From Rebecca billardiae RCC1528 (Eukaryota > Haptophyta), in NCBI GenBank assembly GCA_965240325.2, contig OZ251235.1, forward strand, positions 1,116,001 to 1,180,000: a DNA stretch of 64,000 bases. The letters are read 5' to 3'. The position numbers were made by a program, and so were the translations under genes. The notes beneath the pieces were generated by a model. That model saw nothing but the letters and a program-made list of their open reading frames with translations. It did not search any database and was not told the DNA's origin. This document shows positions 42,435 to 51,700 of this stretch, piece by piece; within the stretch, counting starts at the first letter, position 1, and each line of letters opens with the position of its first letter.

Positions 42435-43619
42435 TCAAGCCTGCAATTCCACCAAGAGTTTGCCCAGGTGGCCGCCGCCAAACATCGTGAGCAGCGCCTC
42501 GGGCACGCGCTCGATGCCGCTCTCAATGTGCTTGGGCACGCGCAGCCCCCCGCGCCAGTAGCTCACGAGCACGCTCCCCAGCATCCACGCGAACAGCGCC
42601 GGGCGCGCGAGCGCCTGCATCACGTTGAAGCCCGCCAGGCTCGCGCCGCGCTCGGCGAGCTTGAGGTAGTTGGACGGGCCGTCGACGCTGCCCACGTTGA
42701 GCTTGCCCGAGTCGTACTGCGAGATCGCGCCGCAGATCACCACGCGGCCGCCCGGCCGGATCCGCGCGAGCACCTCGTCGAGCACCGCGCCGCCGACGTT
42801 GTCGAAGAAGAAGTCAACGCCGTCGGGCGCGAGCGCGTCGAGCTGCTCGCCGACGCTCGCGTCCGCGCGCTTGTAGTCGACCGCGCCGGCGAGGCGGAGC
42901 TCGTCGCGGAGGAAGGCGGCCTTGCGCTCGCCGCCGGCGATGCCGATCACGCGCGCGCCGCGGTTGCGCGCGAACTGCGCCGCACACGACCCCACGGCGC
43001 CCGCGGCCGCGCTCACGACGACCGTCTGGCCGCGCTTGGGCGCGCCAAGCACCGCGTGCATGCCGTACCACGCGGTGAAGCCGGTGGTGAGGCCGAGCTC
43101 GGCGAGCGTGGCGTGCGACGGGACGCCAGGGAGGCGCACGGCGCGCGTGAGCATCGCCTCCGGCACGACCGCTAGGGTCTGAGTGCCCACCATCCCCGAG
43201 ACCTCGTCGCCTGCCTTGAACTTGGCGGAGGCGGAGGCGACCACCGTGCCAACGCCGATCGCAGGCAGCGGTGCGCCGATGTCGGTGGAGCCGTGGTAGG
43301 CCTCCGCGTCGAGGGTGGTGCGTACGAACGCGTCGATGGAGATCGTCTTCACGCGCACGAGCACCGTGCCCGGCTTGAGCGCCGACGGGTGAACGAGCTC
43401 GGTCTCCACGCGGAAGTCGTCGGCGCGCATCGACTTTGCCGGCCTGCGCGCGAGCACACACTTGCGGGTCTCGAGCGCGTCCGCTGCGTCGGCGAGAGGT
43501 GTGGGGGGCACCGACATGCTGTCCGCCTCGGTGCGCGTCGCAGCGAGAAGGCGACGACCGAGGTACAGGGCCACGAGAGCGCTGCCGCCAGCACAGATGG
43601 CGAGCGTGCCCGTCTGCAT
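42435..43619 (-). CDS. Zinc-free MDR reductase (prostaglandin/alkenal reductase-like)
   Basis: Intronless, 394 aa from this Met (an in-frame Met at 43778 adds 53 residues). The N-terminus has a hydrophobic stretch ('LAICAGGSALVALYLGRRLL') that could be a membrane anchor or signal. The catalytic part has 'VRTTLDAEAYHGSTDIGAPL', 'GLTTGFTAWYGMHAVLGAPK', a Rossmann motif 'VVSAAAGAVGSCAAQFAR', 'GAVDYKRAD' and 'GVDFFFDNVGGAVLDEVLARI'. This pattern fits NADPH-dependent alkenal or prostaglandin reductases (PTGR/leukotriene B4 dehydrogenase group). It probably detoxifies reactive carbonyls. It is a different branch from the VAT1-like MDR at 28438-29781. Confidence 0.8.
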   Translation of the reverse strand: MQTGTLAICAGGSALVALYLGRRLLAATRTEADSMSVPPTPLADAADALETRKCVLARRPAKSMRADDFRVETELVHPSALKPGTVLVRVKTISIDAFVRTTLDAEAYHGSTDIGAPLPAIGVGTVVASASAKFKAGDEVSGMVGTQTLAVVPEAMLTRAVRLPGVPSHATLAELGLTTGFTAWYGMHAVLGAPKRGQTVVVSAAAGAVGSCAAQFARNRGARVIGIAGGERKAAFLRDELRLAGAVDYKRADASVGEQLDALAPDGVDFFFDNVGGAVLDEVLARIRPGGRVVICGAISQYDSGKLNVGSVDGPSNYLKLAERGASLAGFNVMQALARPALFAWMLGSVLVSYWRGGLRVPKHIESGIERVPEALLTMFGGGHLGKLLVELQA

Positions 43620-43918
43620 GGGACGTGCACTGGCCGGTGGCACCTTCACGCGAATGTCGATGACGAAGATTCGGGAGCGACTCAAGACAGATTCATCGGC
43701 GCCCGGACTCTCCCCAGCCCGGCTTGTGCATCCGGCAGCGATGATGCCGATGGCGATAGCCATGGCGCCCGCCGACAATCACTGATACACGAGTGGTAGG
43801 CTGCTGGTATGACAACAGATCGACTGGTAACTGTTGTCTGCACAGCAAGGCGTACTACGGTGTATCATACATCGACGTGGGGTCGACGCGACACGGTGCT
43901 TTGAGGCACGCCCTGAGC

Positions 43919-46900
43919 TCACGGCTCGGCGCGGCCCGCGTCAGCCGCGCCCGGCCGCGACCCGAGCTCGGCCGCGGACGCCGCACGGGCACCCTGCCCC
44001 TGGCCGCTGCGCTCGAGCGCGCTCAGCTCGGCGGCGAGGCCCGTGATGGCGACGCGCGCGCTCGCGTCGGCGCGCGAGCGCGCCGTGCCCGCCAGCTCGG
44101 TCGCGATGAGCGCGCCGAGCTCGTCGGCGTCGAGGAGCGCGTCGTCGTCGTCGCCCTCCAGCGCCGCGCCGGCCTCGCCGGCGCCGAGGCCAAGGCCGAG
44201 CGCGCCGCCCGCGTCCACGCGCGCCTCCGCGGCGCGCGCGGCGTCTCGCGCCCGCACCGCGTCCGCGTGCGCGCGCACGAGGCGCACAAGGTCGTCCCCA
44301 TAGCGCTCGAGCCGCTTGGGCCCGATGCCACGCACCGCGCCGAGCGCCTCAATGCTCCGCGGCGCCGCAGTCGCTATGCGCTGCATCGTGCGCTCGCACA
44401 GCACGGCGAAGGGCCGCCTGGCCTCGCGCCGCGCGGCCGCGTCGCGGAAGGCGCGCACCGCGTCGTACAGCTCGCGCTCGGCGCCGTCGAGGGCGCCGCC
44501 GGGCGGCGCGCGCGGCGGCGACCCGGTTGTGCGTAGGATCTGGAGCAACTCGTCGCGTTCGCTCGCCGCGCCCGCCGCGCCCGCCGCCTGCCGAGGCGTG
44601 ACGCCGTGCTGCGCGTTGTAGCGCAGCTGCGCCGCGCGCCGCGCGGCGGTCTCGGCCATCGCCTGCTCCATCGCGGCGGAGCGCACGCCGCCCGCCGAGT
44701 AGAAGATCGCGTGGCCGTTGACGTGCCGCGCCGCGCGGCCGATGATCTGCACGAGCGAGGTCGCGGAGCGCAGGAAGCCCGACTTCTCCGCGTCCACGAC
44801 AGCCACGAGCGACACGTGCGGCAGGTCGAGGCCCTCGCGCAGCAAGTTGCACCCGACCACCGCGTCGGCGTCGCCCGCGCGCAGCCGCTCGAGGACGACG
44901 AGCCGCTCGCCCGACGGTACGTCCGCGTGGAGCCACTCGGCGCGCACGCCGTGCGCGCGCAGGAAGCGAGTGAGGGCCTCGGCCGAGCGCTTGGTCAGGG
45001 TCGTGACGAGCGCGCGCTCGCCGCGCGCCTGCCGCGCGGACAGCTGTGCGAGCAGGTGGTCCTCGCACCCGCCCTCCGCCGCCGAGTCCACCACCGAGAC
45101 CGTCGGGTCGGGGATGCCAGTCGGTCGGATCCGCAGCTCGGCGGCGATGGGCAGCGGCGGCGGGAGCGGCGGCGCCGAGGAAGGGCTCGGCTGCGCTGCA
45201 CCCTCGTCCGCCGGCTCGGCCGCTGCGTCCGGCGGCGCGGCGCGCTCGCACATGCGCACCTCCGCCCCCGGCGTGGCGGAGACGAGCACCGCCTGCGGCA
45301 CGCGCGCCCAGAACTCGTCGGCGGTGAGCGGCCGGTTGTCCGCAGCGGAGGGCAGCCTGAACCCGTGCTCGATGAGCGACGCCTTGCGCCGCCGGTCTCC
45401 CTCGAACATGGCGCCGAGCTGCGCGACCGTGAGGTGAGACTCATCGACGAGCAGCAGCCAATCATCTGCCGGCATGTAATCGAGCAGCGTGCGCGGCGGC
45501 TCGCCCGGCCCGCGCCGGGCGTCGAGGTGGCGCGAGTAGTTCTCAATGCCGCGCACGCGCTTCCCGGCGCGCAGCGCGGCGAGGTCCTCGCGCACACGGA
45601 ACAGCAGCCGCTCTGCCTGCGCAAACCGCCCCTCCGCCGCCAGCTGCGCCACACGCGCCTCGAGCTCAGATTCAATCTCGGCGAGCACGCGCGGGAGATC
45701 GTCATCTCGCGCGCTCACGTGGTGGCTCGCCGGGTAGAGCACGGCCTCGGGCAGCGTGGCGGGTGCCGTGGCGCCGCCATCCTCCGCGTCGGCCTGCCTG
45801 CCGCCGTCGCCCTCGCGCGCGCCGCCGCCGCCGCCCGCGCGCCGCGCGACGGCACTCCCCGGTGCGCCGCCGCCGCCGCCGCCACCGCCGCTGCCGCCGC
45901 CGCCACCGCCGCCACCGCCGCCGCTCGCGCGGATCGCATCGACGCGCCACGCGCGCGCCGTGCGCACGAGCTCGACGCGCAGCAGGTGCTGCGTGCGCTC
46001 GCTCGAGAAGGCGGGCGCCACCTCGATCACCGCGCGCTCGGCCCCTCCCGCCGGGGCCGCCCCGGTGCCGCCGCCTCCGGCGCCGAGCCCGTCCGCGGCC
46101 GCGGCGCGCTCACTACCGCAGCCGTCGCGCGCGGGCCGGAGGACGCGGAACTGCGCGCGCGAGAGGCGGCCGGTGGGCGAGGCGTGCTGCTCGTACTCGA
46201 GTGCGTGCAGCCGCTCGAGCAGCTCGTCTGGCGAGCCCCACCGCTGCCCTCTCGCCAGCAGCACCGCGCGCTCCAGGTACCGCTCCGGAACGCCCAACCC
46301 GAAGATGCATGAGACGGTCGCAACGACGATCGTGTCGCGCCGCTCGAAGAGCGCGCAGGTCGCCTCGTGCCGCAGCGCGTCGACGTTCTCGTTGACGCGC
46401 GAGAGCTTTTCACGGTACGTGTCCGACACGGCGGAGAAGCTCTCCGGCCGGTAGTAGTCGAAGTTGGAGACGAAGTAGGTCACCGCGTTCTCCGGGAAGA
46501 AGGCTCGAAGCTCGGCGTACAGCTGCGCCGCCAGAACCTTGTTGGGTGCGAGCACGAGCGTGGGGCGGCCGAGCCCGGCGATCACGTTGGCCATGACGTA
46601 CGTCTTGCCCGTGCCCGTCGCGCCCTTCATCGAGACGCGCGGCGCGCCCGCGCGCAGCTCGCGCAGCAGCGCGCCGATCGCCTCTGGTTGGTCCCCAGAG
46701 GGTGAGTAGGCTGAGCGCAGCTTGAAGCCGCGCCGGGAGGTGAGCGCGCTCAGCGGCTGTGTTGCCGCGGCCGCGGCGGCGCGCGCGCGCGCGGAGGGGT
46801 CGTCGGGGTGGGCGAGGGGTCCGAACAGCGCCTCCGCCGCGTGCGCGCCGCCCTCCTCGTCCTCCTCGAGCACGTCGTCGATGTCGTCGATGTCCGTCTC

Positions 46901-48487
46901 GTTGGTGTGCAGCTCGTCCGCGCGGCGCGCCGACGCGGCCGACGGCGCCGCGCCCGCGCCGCTCGCCGAGCCGAGCGCGGCGATGCGCGCGCGCTCGGCC
47001 GGATGCCATGCGGCGAGCGCGGCCTCGAGCTGCGCGACGCCCGAGTCGGCGTCGTGGCCGACCACGGCGCACAGCGCGCGCGCGAGCCGCGCGACCACGC
47101 CGTCGCCCTGCTCGGCCGCGCCGCCGCGCGGCCGCTCAAGCTCGCTTTCGAGCGCGCTCACGCGCGGGCCGCGCCTCTGCTCCCACCAGCGCCGCGCGCG
47201 CGCCTCAGCCATCCACGCGGCGACGGCCCGGCCGGAGCGGCGCGAGGACGCGGCGACGGCCGCGACGGCCGACTCGTGACCTCCGTATCCCGTGTGCGCG
47301 CCGCCGAGCAGCTCCGGCAGCTGCGCGAGCGCGGGCGCCGCCTCGCGCCTGTGCGCCGCGAGCGCGGCGGCGACCGCGGCGGCGTCGTCGCGGCCGAGGT
47401 GCTCGGGCGCGGCGGCGCGGAGCTCGTCCGCGGAGGCGCGGCAGAGGGCGGTGGCGGTGCCGAACGCCTCGCGCAGCGCGCGCTGCCCGCGCACGCCTAG
47501 CCCCAGCCCGTCAAGCACTGACGTGAACTCTGCGTGGTGACGAAGCGCGCGGTGGTGCAGCAGCGCGGTCGCGTGCGCCTCGTCGCGCAGGCGGCGCATC
47601 GTGAGGAGCGCGGGCGAGTCGAGGGGCAGCGCGAGCGGCTCGGCGCGGCCGGGGACGAACAGGAGCTCCTCCTGCTTCGCGAGCGCGGCGAGCGAGACCT
47701 CGGGCCCGCCGAGCGCCTCGAGCGCGCGCTGCGCCGCGCCGAGCTGCGGCCGCCCGCCGTCGACGAGAAGCAACGAGGGGGCCTCTGCGCGCGCCGCGGC
47801 GCCGAGCCGGGCGAGGAGGGCCTCGTGGATGGCGGCGGGGTCGTTGGCCGGGCCGGCGTGCTCGATCTCGACGCAGCCGTACGCCGAGAGCGCGGGCGCG
47901 CCGTGCGCGAGCACCGAGAACGCCCCGACCGTGTGTCGGCCGTGCAAGTGGGAGATGTCTACGCACTCGACGCGCGCGAGCGACGCGCGGCCGCGCGCGC
48001 AGCCGAGGGCCGAGGCGAGCGTGTCGAGGCCGCCCGCGGCGTGCGCGGCGCGCGAGAGCCCCTCGCTCAGCGCGGCGAGGTGCTCGACGCACGCGCCCGA
48101 AGCGTCCGCCGCCGCGAGCGCGTGCAGAGCGTCGCGCGCCGCGCGCTCGTCGCCCGCACTGAGCGCGTGCGCGAGCGCGTCCGCGAGCGCCATTCGGCTA
48201 GGCGCAGCTCGGAGCTCGCCGCGCTCGCTCTCCTGCAGCGCAAGCCCGAGCACCACGCTGGCCAGCCGCACGTCCGATGCGACGGGCTGGCCAAACCACG
48301 CGCACAGCGCAAGCTCCTCCGCCGCGCGCGTGACGCCGCGCCAGTGCCGGCAGACCTCGTGCGCGCGCACGGGCGGCGGCGGCGAGGAGGCCCACGTGGC
48401 GAGGCCGCGCGCACGCGAGGCCGGCGCCGCGTGCCGCGTGGCGAGCGCGAGCGCCGCCAGCACCATGGGCGACAGGGCGGAGGACAT
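43919..48487 (-). CDS. UvrC(nuclease)-UvrB-HRDC fusion, bacterial-type excision repair
   Basis: Intronless, 1,522 aa. Residues 1-35 are an organelle-targeting-like leader. About 165-320: UvrC RNase H-like endonuclease with 'VECVDISH' (D177), 'LLLVDGGRPQL' (D243) and 'RDEAHATALLHHR' (H305), so the D-D-H triad is intact. About 320-380: helix-hairpin-helix region. About 600-1300: UvrB, with P-loop 'GATGTGKT' (622-629), beta-hairpin segment 'SNFDYYRPESF', 'DESH' (1015-1018), 'VSATPG', 'REGLDLPHVSLV' and 'QIIGRAARH'. Gly-rich inserts interrupt domain 2. About 1336-1412: an HRDC domain. The UvrC GIY-YIG (3' incision) domain is absent. This is bacterial nucleotide-excision-repair machinery in a eukaryotic nuclear locus, probably plastid- or mitochondrion-directed. 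I see no UvrA in the window. Confidence 0.9.
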   Translation of the reverse strand: MSSALSPMVLAALALATRHAAPASRARGLATWASSPPPPVRAHEVCRHWRGVTRAAEELALCAWFGQPVASDVRLASVVLGLALQESERGELRAAPSRMALADALAHALSAGDERAARDALHALAAADASGACVEHLAALSEGLSRAAHAAGGLDTLASALGCARGRASLARVECVDISHLHGRHTVGAFSVLAHGAPALSAYGCVEIEHAGPANDPAAIHEALLARLGAAARAEAPSLLLVDGGRPQLGAAQRALEALGGPEVSLAALAKQEELLFVPGRAEPLALPLDSPALLTMRRLRDEAHATALLHHRALRHHAEFTSVLDGLGLGVRGQRALREAFGTATALCRASADELRAAAPEHLGRDDAAAVAAALAAHRREAAPALAQLPELLGGAHTGYGGHESAVAAVAASSRRSGRAVAAWMAEARARRWWEQRRGPRVSALESELERPRGGAAEQGDGVVARLARALCAVVGHDADSGVAQLEAALAAWHPAERARIAALGSASGAGAAPSAASARRADELHTNETDIDDIDDVLEEDEEGGAHAAEALFGPLAHPDDPSARARAAAAAATQPLSALTSRRGFKLRSAYSPSGDQPEAIGALLRELRAGAPRVSMKGATGTGKTYVMANVIAGLGRPTLVLAPNKVLAAQLYAELRAFFPENAVTYFVSNFDYYRPESFSAVSDTYREKLSRVNENVDALRHEATCALFERRDTIVVATVSCIFGLGVPERYLERAVLLARGQRWGSPDELLERLHALEYEQHASPTGRLSRAQFRVLRPARDGCGSERAAAADGLGAGGGGTGAAPAGGAERAVIEVAPAFSSERTQHLLRVELVRTARAWRVDAIRASGGGGGGGGGGSGGGGGGGGAPGSAVARRAGGGGGAREGDGGRQADAEDGGATAPATLPEAVLYPASHHVSARDDDLPRVLAEIESELEARVAQLAAEGRFAQAERLLFRVREDLAALRAGKRVRGIENYSRHLDARRGPGEPPRTLLDYMPADDWLLLVDESHLTVAQLGAMFEGDRRRKASLIEHGFRLPSAADNRPLTADEFWARVPQAVLVSATPGAEVRMCERAAPPDAAAEPADEGAAQPSPSSAPPLPPPLPIAAELRIRPTGIPDPTVSVVDSAAEGGCEDHLLAQLSARQARGERALVTTLTKRSAEALTRFLRAHGVRAEWLHADVPSGERLVVLERLRAGDADAVVGCNLLREGLDLPHVSLVAVVDAEKSGFLRSATSLVQIIGRAARHVNGHAIFYSAGGVRSAAMEQAMAETAARRAAQLRYNAQHGVTPRQAAGAAGAASERDELLQILRTTGSPPRAPPGGALDGAERELYDAVRAFRDAAARREARRPFAVLCERTMQRIATAAPRSIEALGAVRGIGPKRLERYGDDLVRLVRAHADAVRARDAARAAEARVDAGGALGLGLGAGEAGAALEGDDDDALLDADELGALIATELAGTARSRADASARVAITGLAAELSALERSGQGQGARAASAAELGSRPGAADAGRAEP

Positions 48488-48766
48488 CCTAGCTCGCCGG
48501 GTCGTGGACCGCGCGCGCGCGGTCTCACCGGAGTGCGTCTTGCGCCCTGCGCCCGCCCGTGCGCGCGCGCAGGCTGTGCGTCCGGTTGCGCCGGACTTTG
48601 CCCTTTTGGGCTCCCGGACCGATATCTGGGTCGATTACGGTGGTCCGGGAGCTGCTCAGCATTTGAAGCAGCCTTGCCTCCGCGGGGGGCGCAACTCCGC
48701 TGTGCGGCGTCCCTCTCCGCTTCCTCCGCGCGTGCACGCGCCCTCCGCCAAGGCGCGCGCGCGCCG
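48488..48766. promoter_or_regulatory. Divergent spacer: uvr fusion / myosin, with inverted repeats
   Basis: A 279-bp head-to-head gap. It contains a 'gtccgg...ccggac' hairpin (48579-48596) and 11-bp inverted arms 'gctcccggacc'/'ggtccgggagc' (48610-48620 and 48642-48652). The left arm extends into a 23-base motif nearly matching the palindrome arm at 3588-3611. It could be a shared regulatory site or the footprint of a small palindromic element. Confidence 0.5.
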
Positions 48767-51700
48767 ATGTGGGCCGAGCCGAGCCTGGTGTGGTTCTCGC
48801 TGGAGCACTGCGTGTCCAAGGTGGACGACGATGACGCCGAGCCGCTCCGCGCCGCGCTGTACACGCCGATGGAGCTCGTGCTGCACGACGAGCAGACGGG
48901 CGTGTACCACCTGCGCTCGGACGAGCACAAGGAGTTCCGCGTGCGCGAGGCGCCGACGGCGAGCGCCGACGCGCTGCGCGGGGTGGACGACCTGCTCTTC
49001 CTCTCCGACTTCTCCGAGCCCTCGCTGCTGCACACCCTCCGCGTGCGCTACGGCCGCGACGAGGTGTACACGTTTGTCGGCTCGATCCTGATGTCGATCA
49101 ACCCGTACCGCTGGATCGACGGGCTGTACTCGACGGCGACGATGATGCGGTACCTCGAGGCGCCGCTCGGCTCGCAGGCGCCCCACCTCTACGCCATCGC
49201 CGACGCGGCGTACCGCGCCGCCATCGCCTCGGCCGCGCCGGGCGCCGCGGGCGGCGCGCCGCCGCGCCCATGCAACCAAGCCATCATCATCTCGGGCGAG
49301 TCCGGCGCGGGCAAGACGGAGGCGACGAAGATCATCCTACAGTACCTCGCGCAGGTGACCTCGCTCGACCGCACCGCGCTCGAGGCCGCCACCTCGCCCG
49401 CGCGCCTCGCGTGCACCGTCGCGTCGGGCGGCTCGCCCGCGGTCGCGCCTGGCCCGCCGTCGCCGCTCGCGACTGTAGCCCCGGGCGAAGGCGCGGACGG
49501 CGGCGCGGGCGCCGAGCCGCTGAGCCCGCCGTGCCTCGTGTTCACCGGCGCGTCGGGGCTGGGCTGGCTCGAGCAGCGCGTGCTCGACGCCAACCCGCTG
49601 CTCGAGGCGCTCGGCAACGCGCGCACGCTGCGCAACCACAATTCGTCGCGCTTTGGCAAATGGATCCAGCTCGAGCTGAACGGCGCCGGCAGGATCTGCG
49701 GCGCGCAGATCACCAACTACCTGCTGGAGAAGACGCGCGTGGCGCGGCAGGCGGCGGGCGAGGCGAACTACCACGTGTTCTACCAGCTGCTCAACGGCGC
49801 CGCCGCGGGCGACGACGCCGCCGCCGCCGCGCTCGAGCTCGGGCGTGACGGGCCGCCGGCAGATAGTCGCTTCTTTGGCTATCTGCAACACGGCGACGGC
49901 GCGCACATGGCGACGCGCACGCCGATGGCGACGGCGGCGCAGCTCGCGGTGACGCGGCGCTGCCTGAGCTCGCTCGGGTTCTCGGCCGAGGACGAGGCGA
50001 CGCTCTTCCGCCTGCTCGCCGCCGTGCTCCACCTCGGCGACGTCACCTTTGAGGCGCTGGAGAACGAGGGCGATGGCTGCCAGGTGTGCGGCGCGGGCGG
50101 CGCCGCGCGGCGCGCGCTCGCGGCCGCCGCCGCCGCGCTGCGCGTCGAGCAGGGCGAGGTGGAGACGGCGCTGCTCTCGTCGGCGCGCGTGGTGGGCGGC
50201 GAGACGATCGAGCGGCGCGCCAGCGTCGCGCAGGCCGAGGACCGCCGCGACGCGCTCGCCAAGGCGCTGTACGCCCAGCTGTTTGTCCTCGTGCTGCAGC
50301 GCCTGAATGCAGGCGTGGCCGCGGCAGCGTCAGAGCAGCAGCAGCAGGCGCAGCAGCAGCAGCAGGCGGCGCAGCAGCAGGCGGCGGCGGGCGGCGCGGC
50401 GGAGGGCGCGCGCACCAAGGAGATCAAGGAGAACGCGTACAACGCGGCGAACGGCGTGCACGCCGCCGCGCCCACCACGGGCGCGCGCGGCGGCGCCGCG
50501 CCCGCCGCGCCCGCCGCGCCCGCCGCGCCCGCCGCGCCCGGAGGCGCGGCGCGCGCGCCCGGCTGGATCGGTATCCTCGACATCTACGGCTTCGAGTGCA
50601 TGCCGACGAACTCGTTCGAGCAGCTGCTGATCAACTACGCGAACGAGACGCTGCAGCGCAACTTCAACACGCACATCTTCGAGGCGGAGCAGTCCGAGTA
50701 TGAGCGCGAGCGCATTCAGTGGTCGCACATCCGGTGGGCGGATAACTCTGCGTGCGTCGCGCTGATCGACGGGCGGCCCAAGGACGTGCCCGGCGTGCTC
50801 GCGACGTTCGAGGACGGGTGGAGCGCGAGCTCGGCCGCGTCCGCCGCCGCGGGCGGCGGCGCGGGCGGGAGCACCGCCGCGCGCGTCGTCGCCGCCGCCG
50901 CCGCGCGCGCCGCCGCCGCCGCCGAAGCCACGGCCGAGGGCGGCGCCGCCGCCGGCGCCGCCGCCGGCTGCGCCGCCGACCGCAAGCTGCTGGCTCAGCT
51001 GCATGCGCAGTTCGGCCGCGGCGCGCACGCGCACTACGTGCTGCCCAAGTACGACGCGGACTCGACCTTCGTGCTCAAGCACTACGCCGGCGAGGTGCGC
51101 GCCGCGCCGCTCGCGCCGCTCGCGCCGCCGCGCCGTCACGCGCCGCGGCGGCGACGCCGCCCGGGCGCTGCGTTGGTGCGGGTGTTGGCTTTTGACGCGC
51201 GCGCCCGCCCGCCCGCCCGCCTGCCCGCGCGCTCGCCCGCCGCCGCGGGCGCAGGTGACGTACACGGTGGACGGCTTCAGCGCGCGGAACAACGAGAACC
51301 TCTCGGAGGAGCTGCGCGCGCTGATGCGCGCCTCCGCGTGCGCGGTGGTCCGCGGGCTGTTCGGTGGCGGCGCCGCCGACGGCGCGGACGCGCCGGTGCT
51401 GTCGCGCAAGCCCTCGGGGCGGCGCTCCTCTCGGCTGCGCGAGCAGTCGGTGGGCGCGCAGTTCAAGGAGCAGCTCGCGGCGCTGAGCAAGCTGATCGAC
51501 GCGTCGTCCACCCACTTCGTCCGCTGCCTGTGCGCTAACGCCCAGCGCGCGCCCCACGCCTTCGACGCGGGCGCGTGCGCCACTCAGCTGCAGTACGCCG
51601 GTATGCTGGAGACAGTGCGCATCCGCGCGGCAGGGTACCCGCTGCGGCTGTATAAGGACGTGTTCGCGAAGCGGTACGCGCTGCTCGGGCGCACGCTGGG

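Noticed and set aside
47534-48766. Upstream in-frame extension of the myosin open frame
   Set aside because: It overlaps the 5' part of the uvr fusion on the other strand and has no protein-like sequence; the motor starts at the ATG at 48767.
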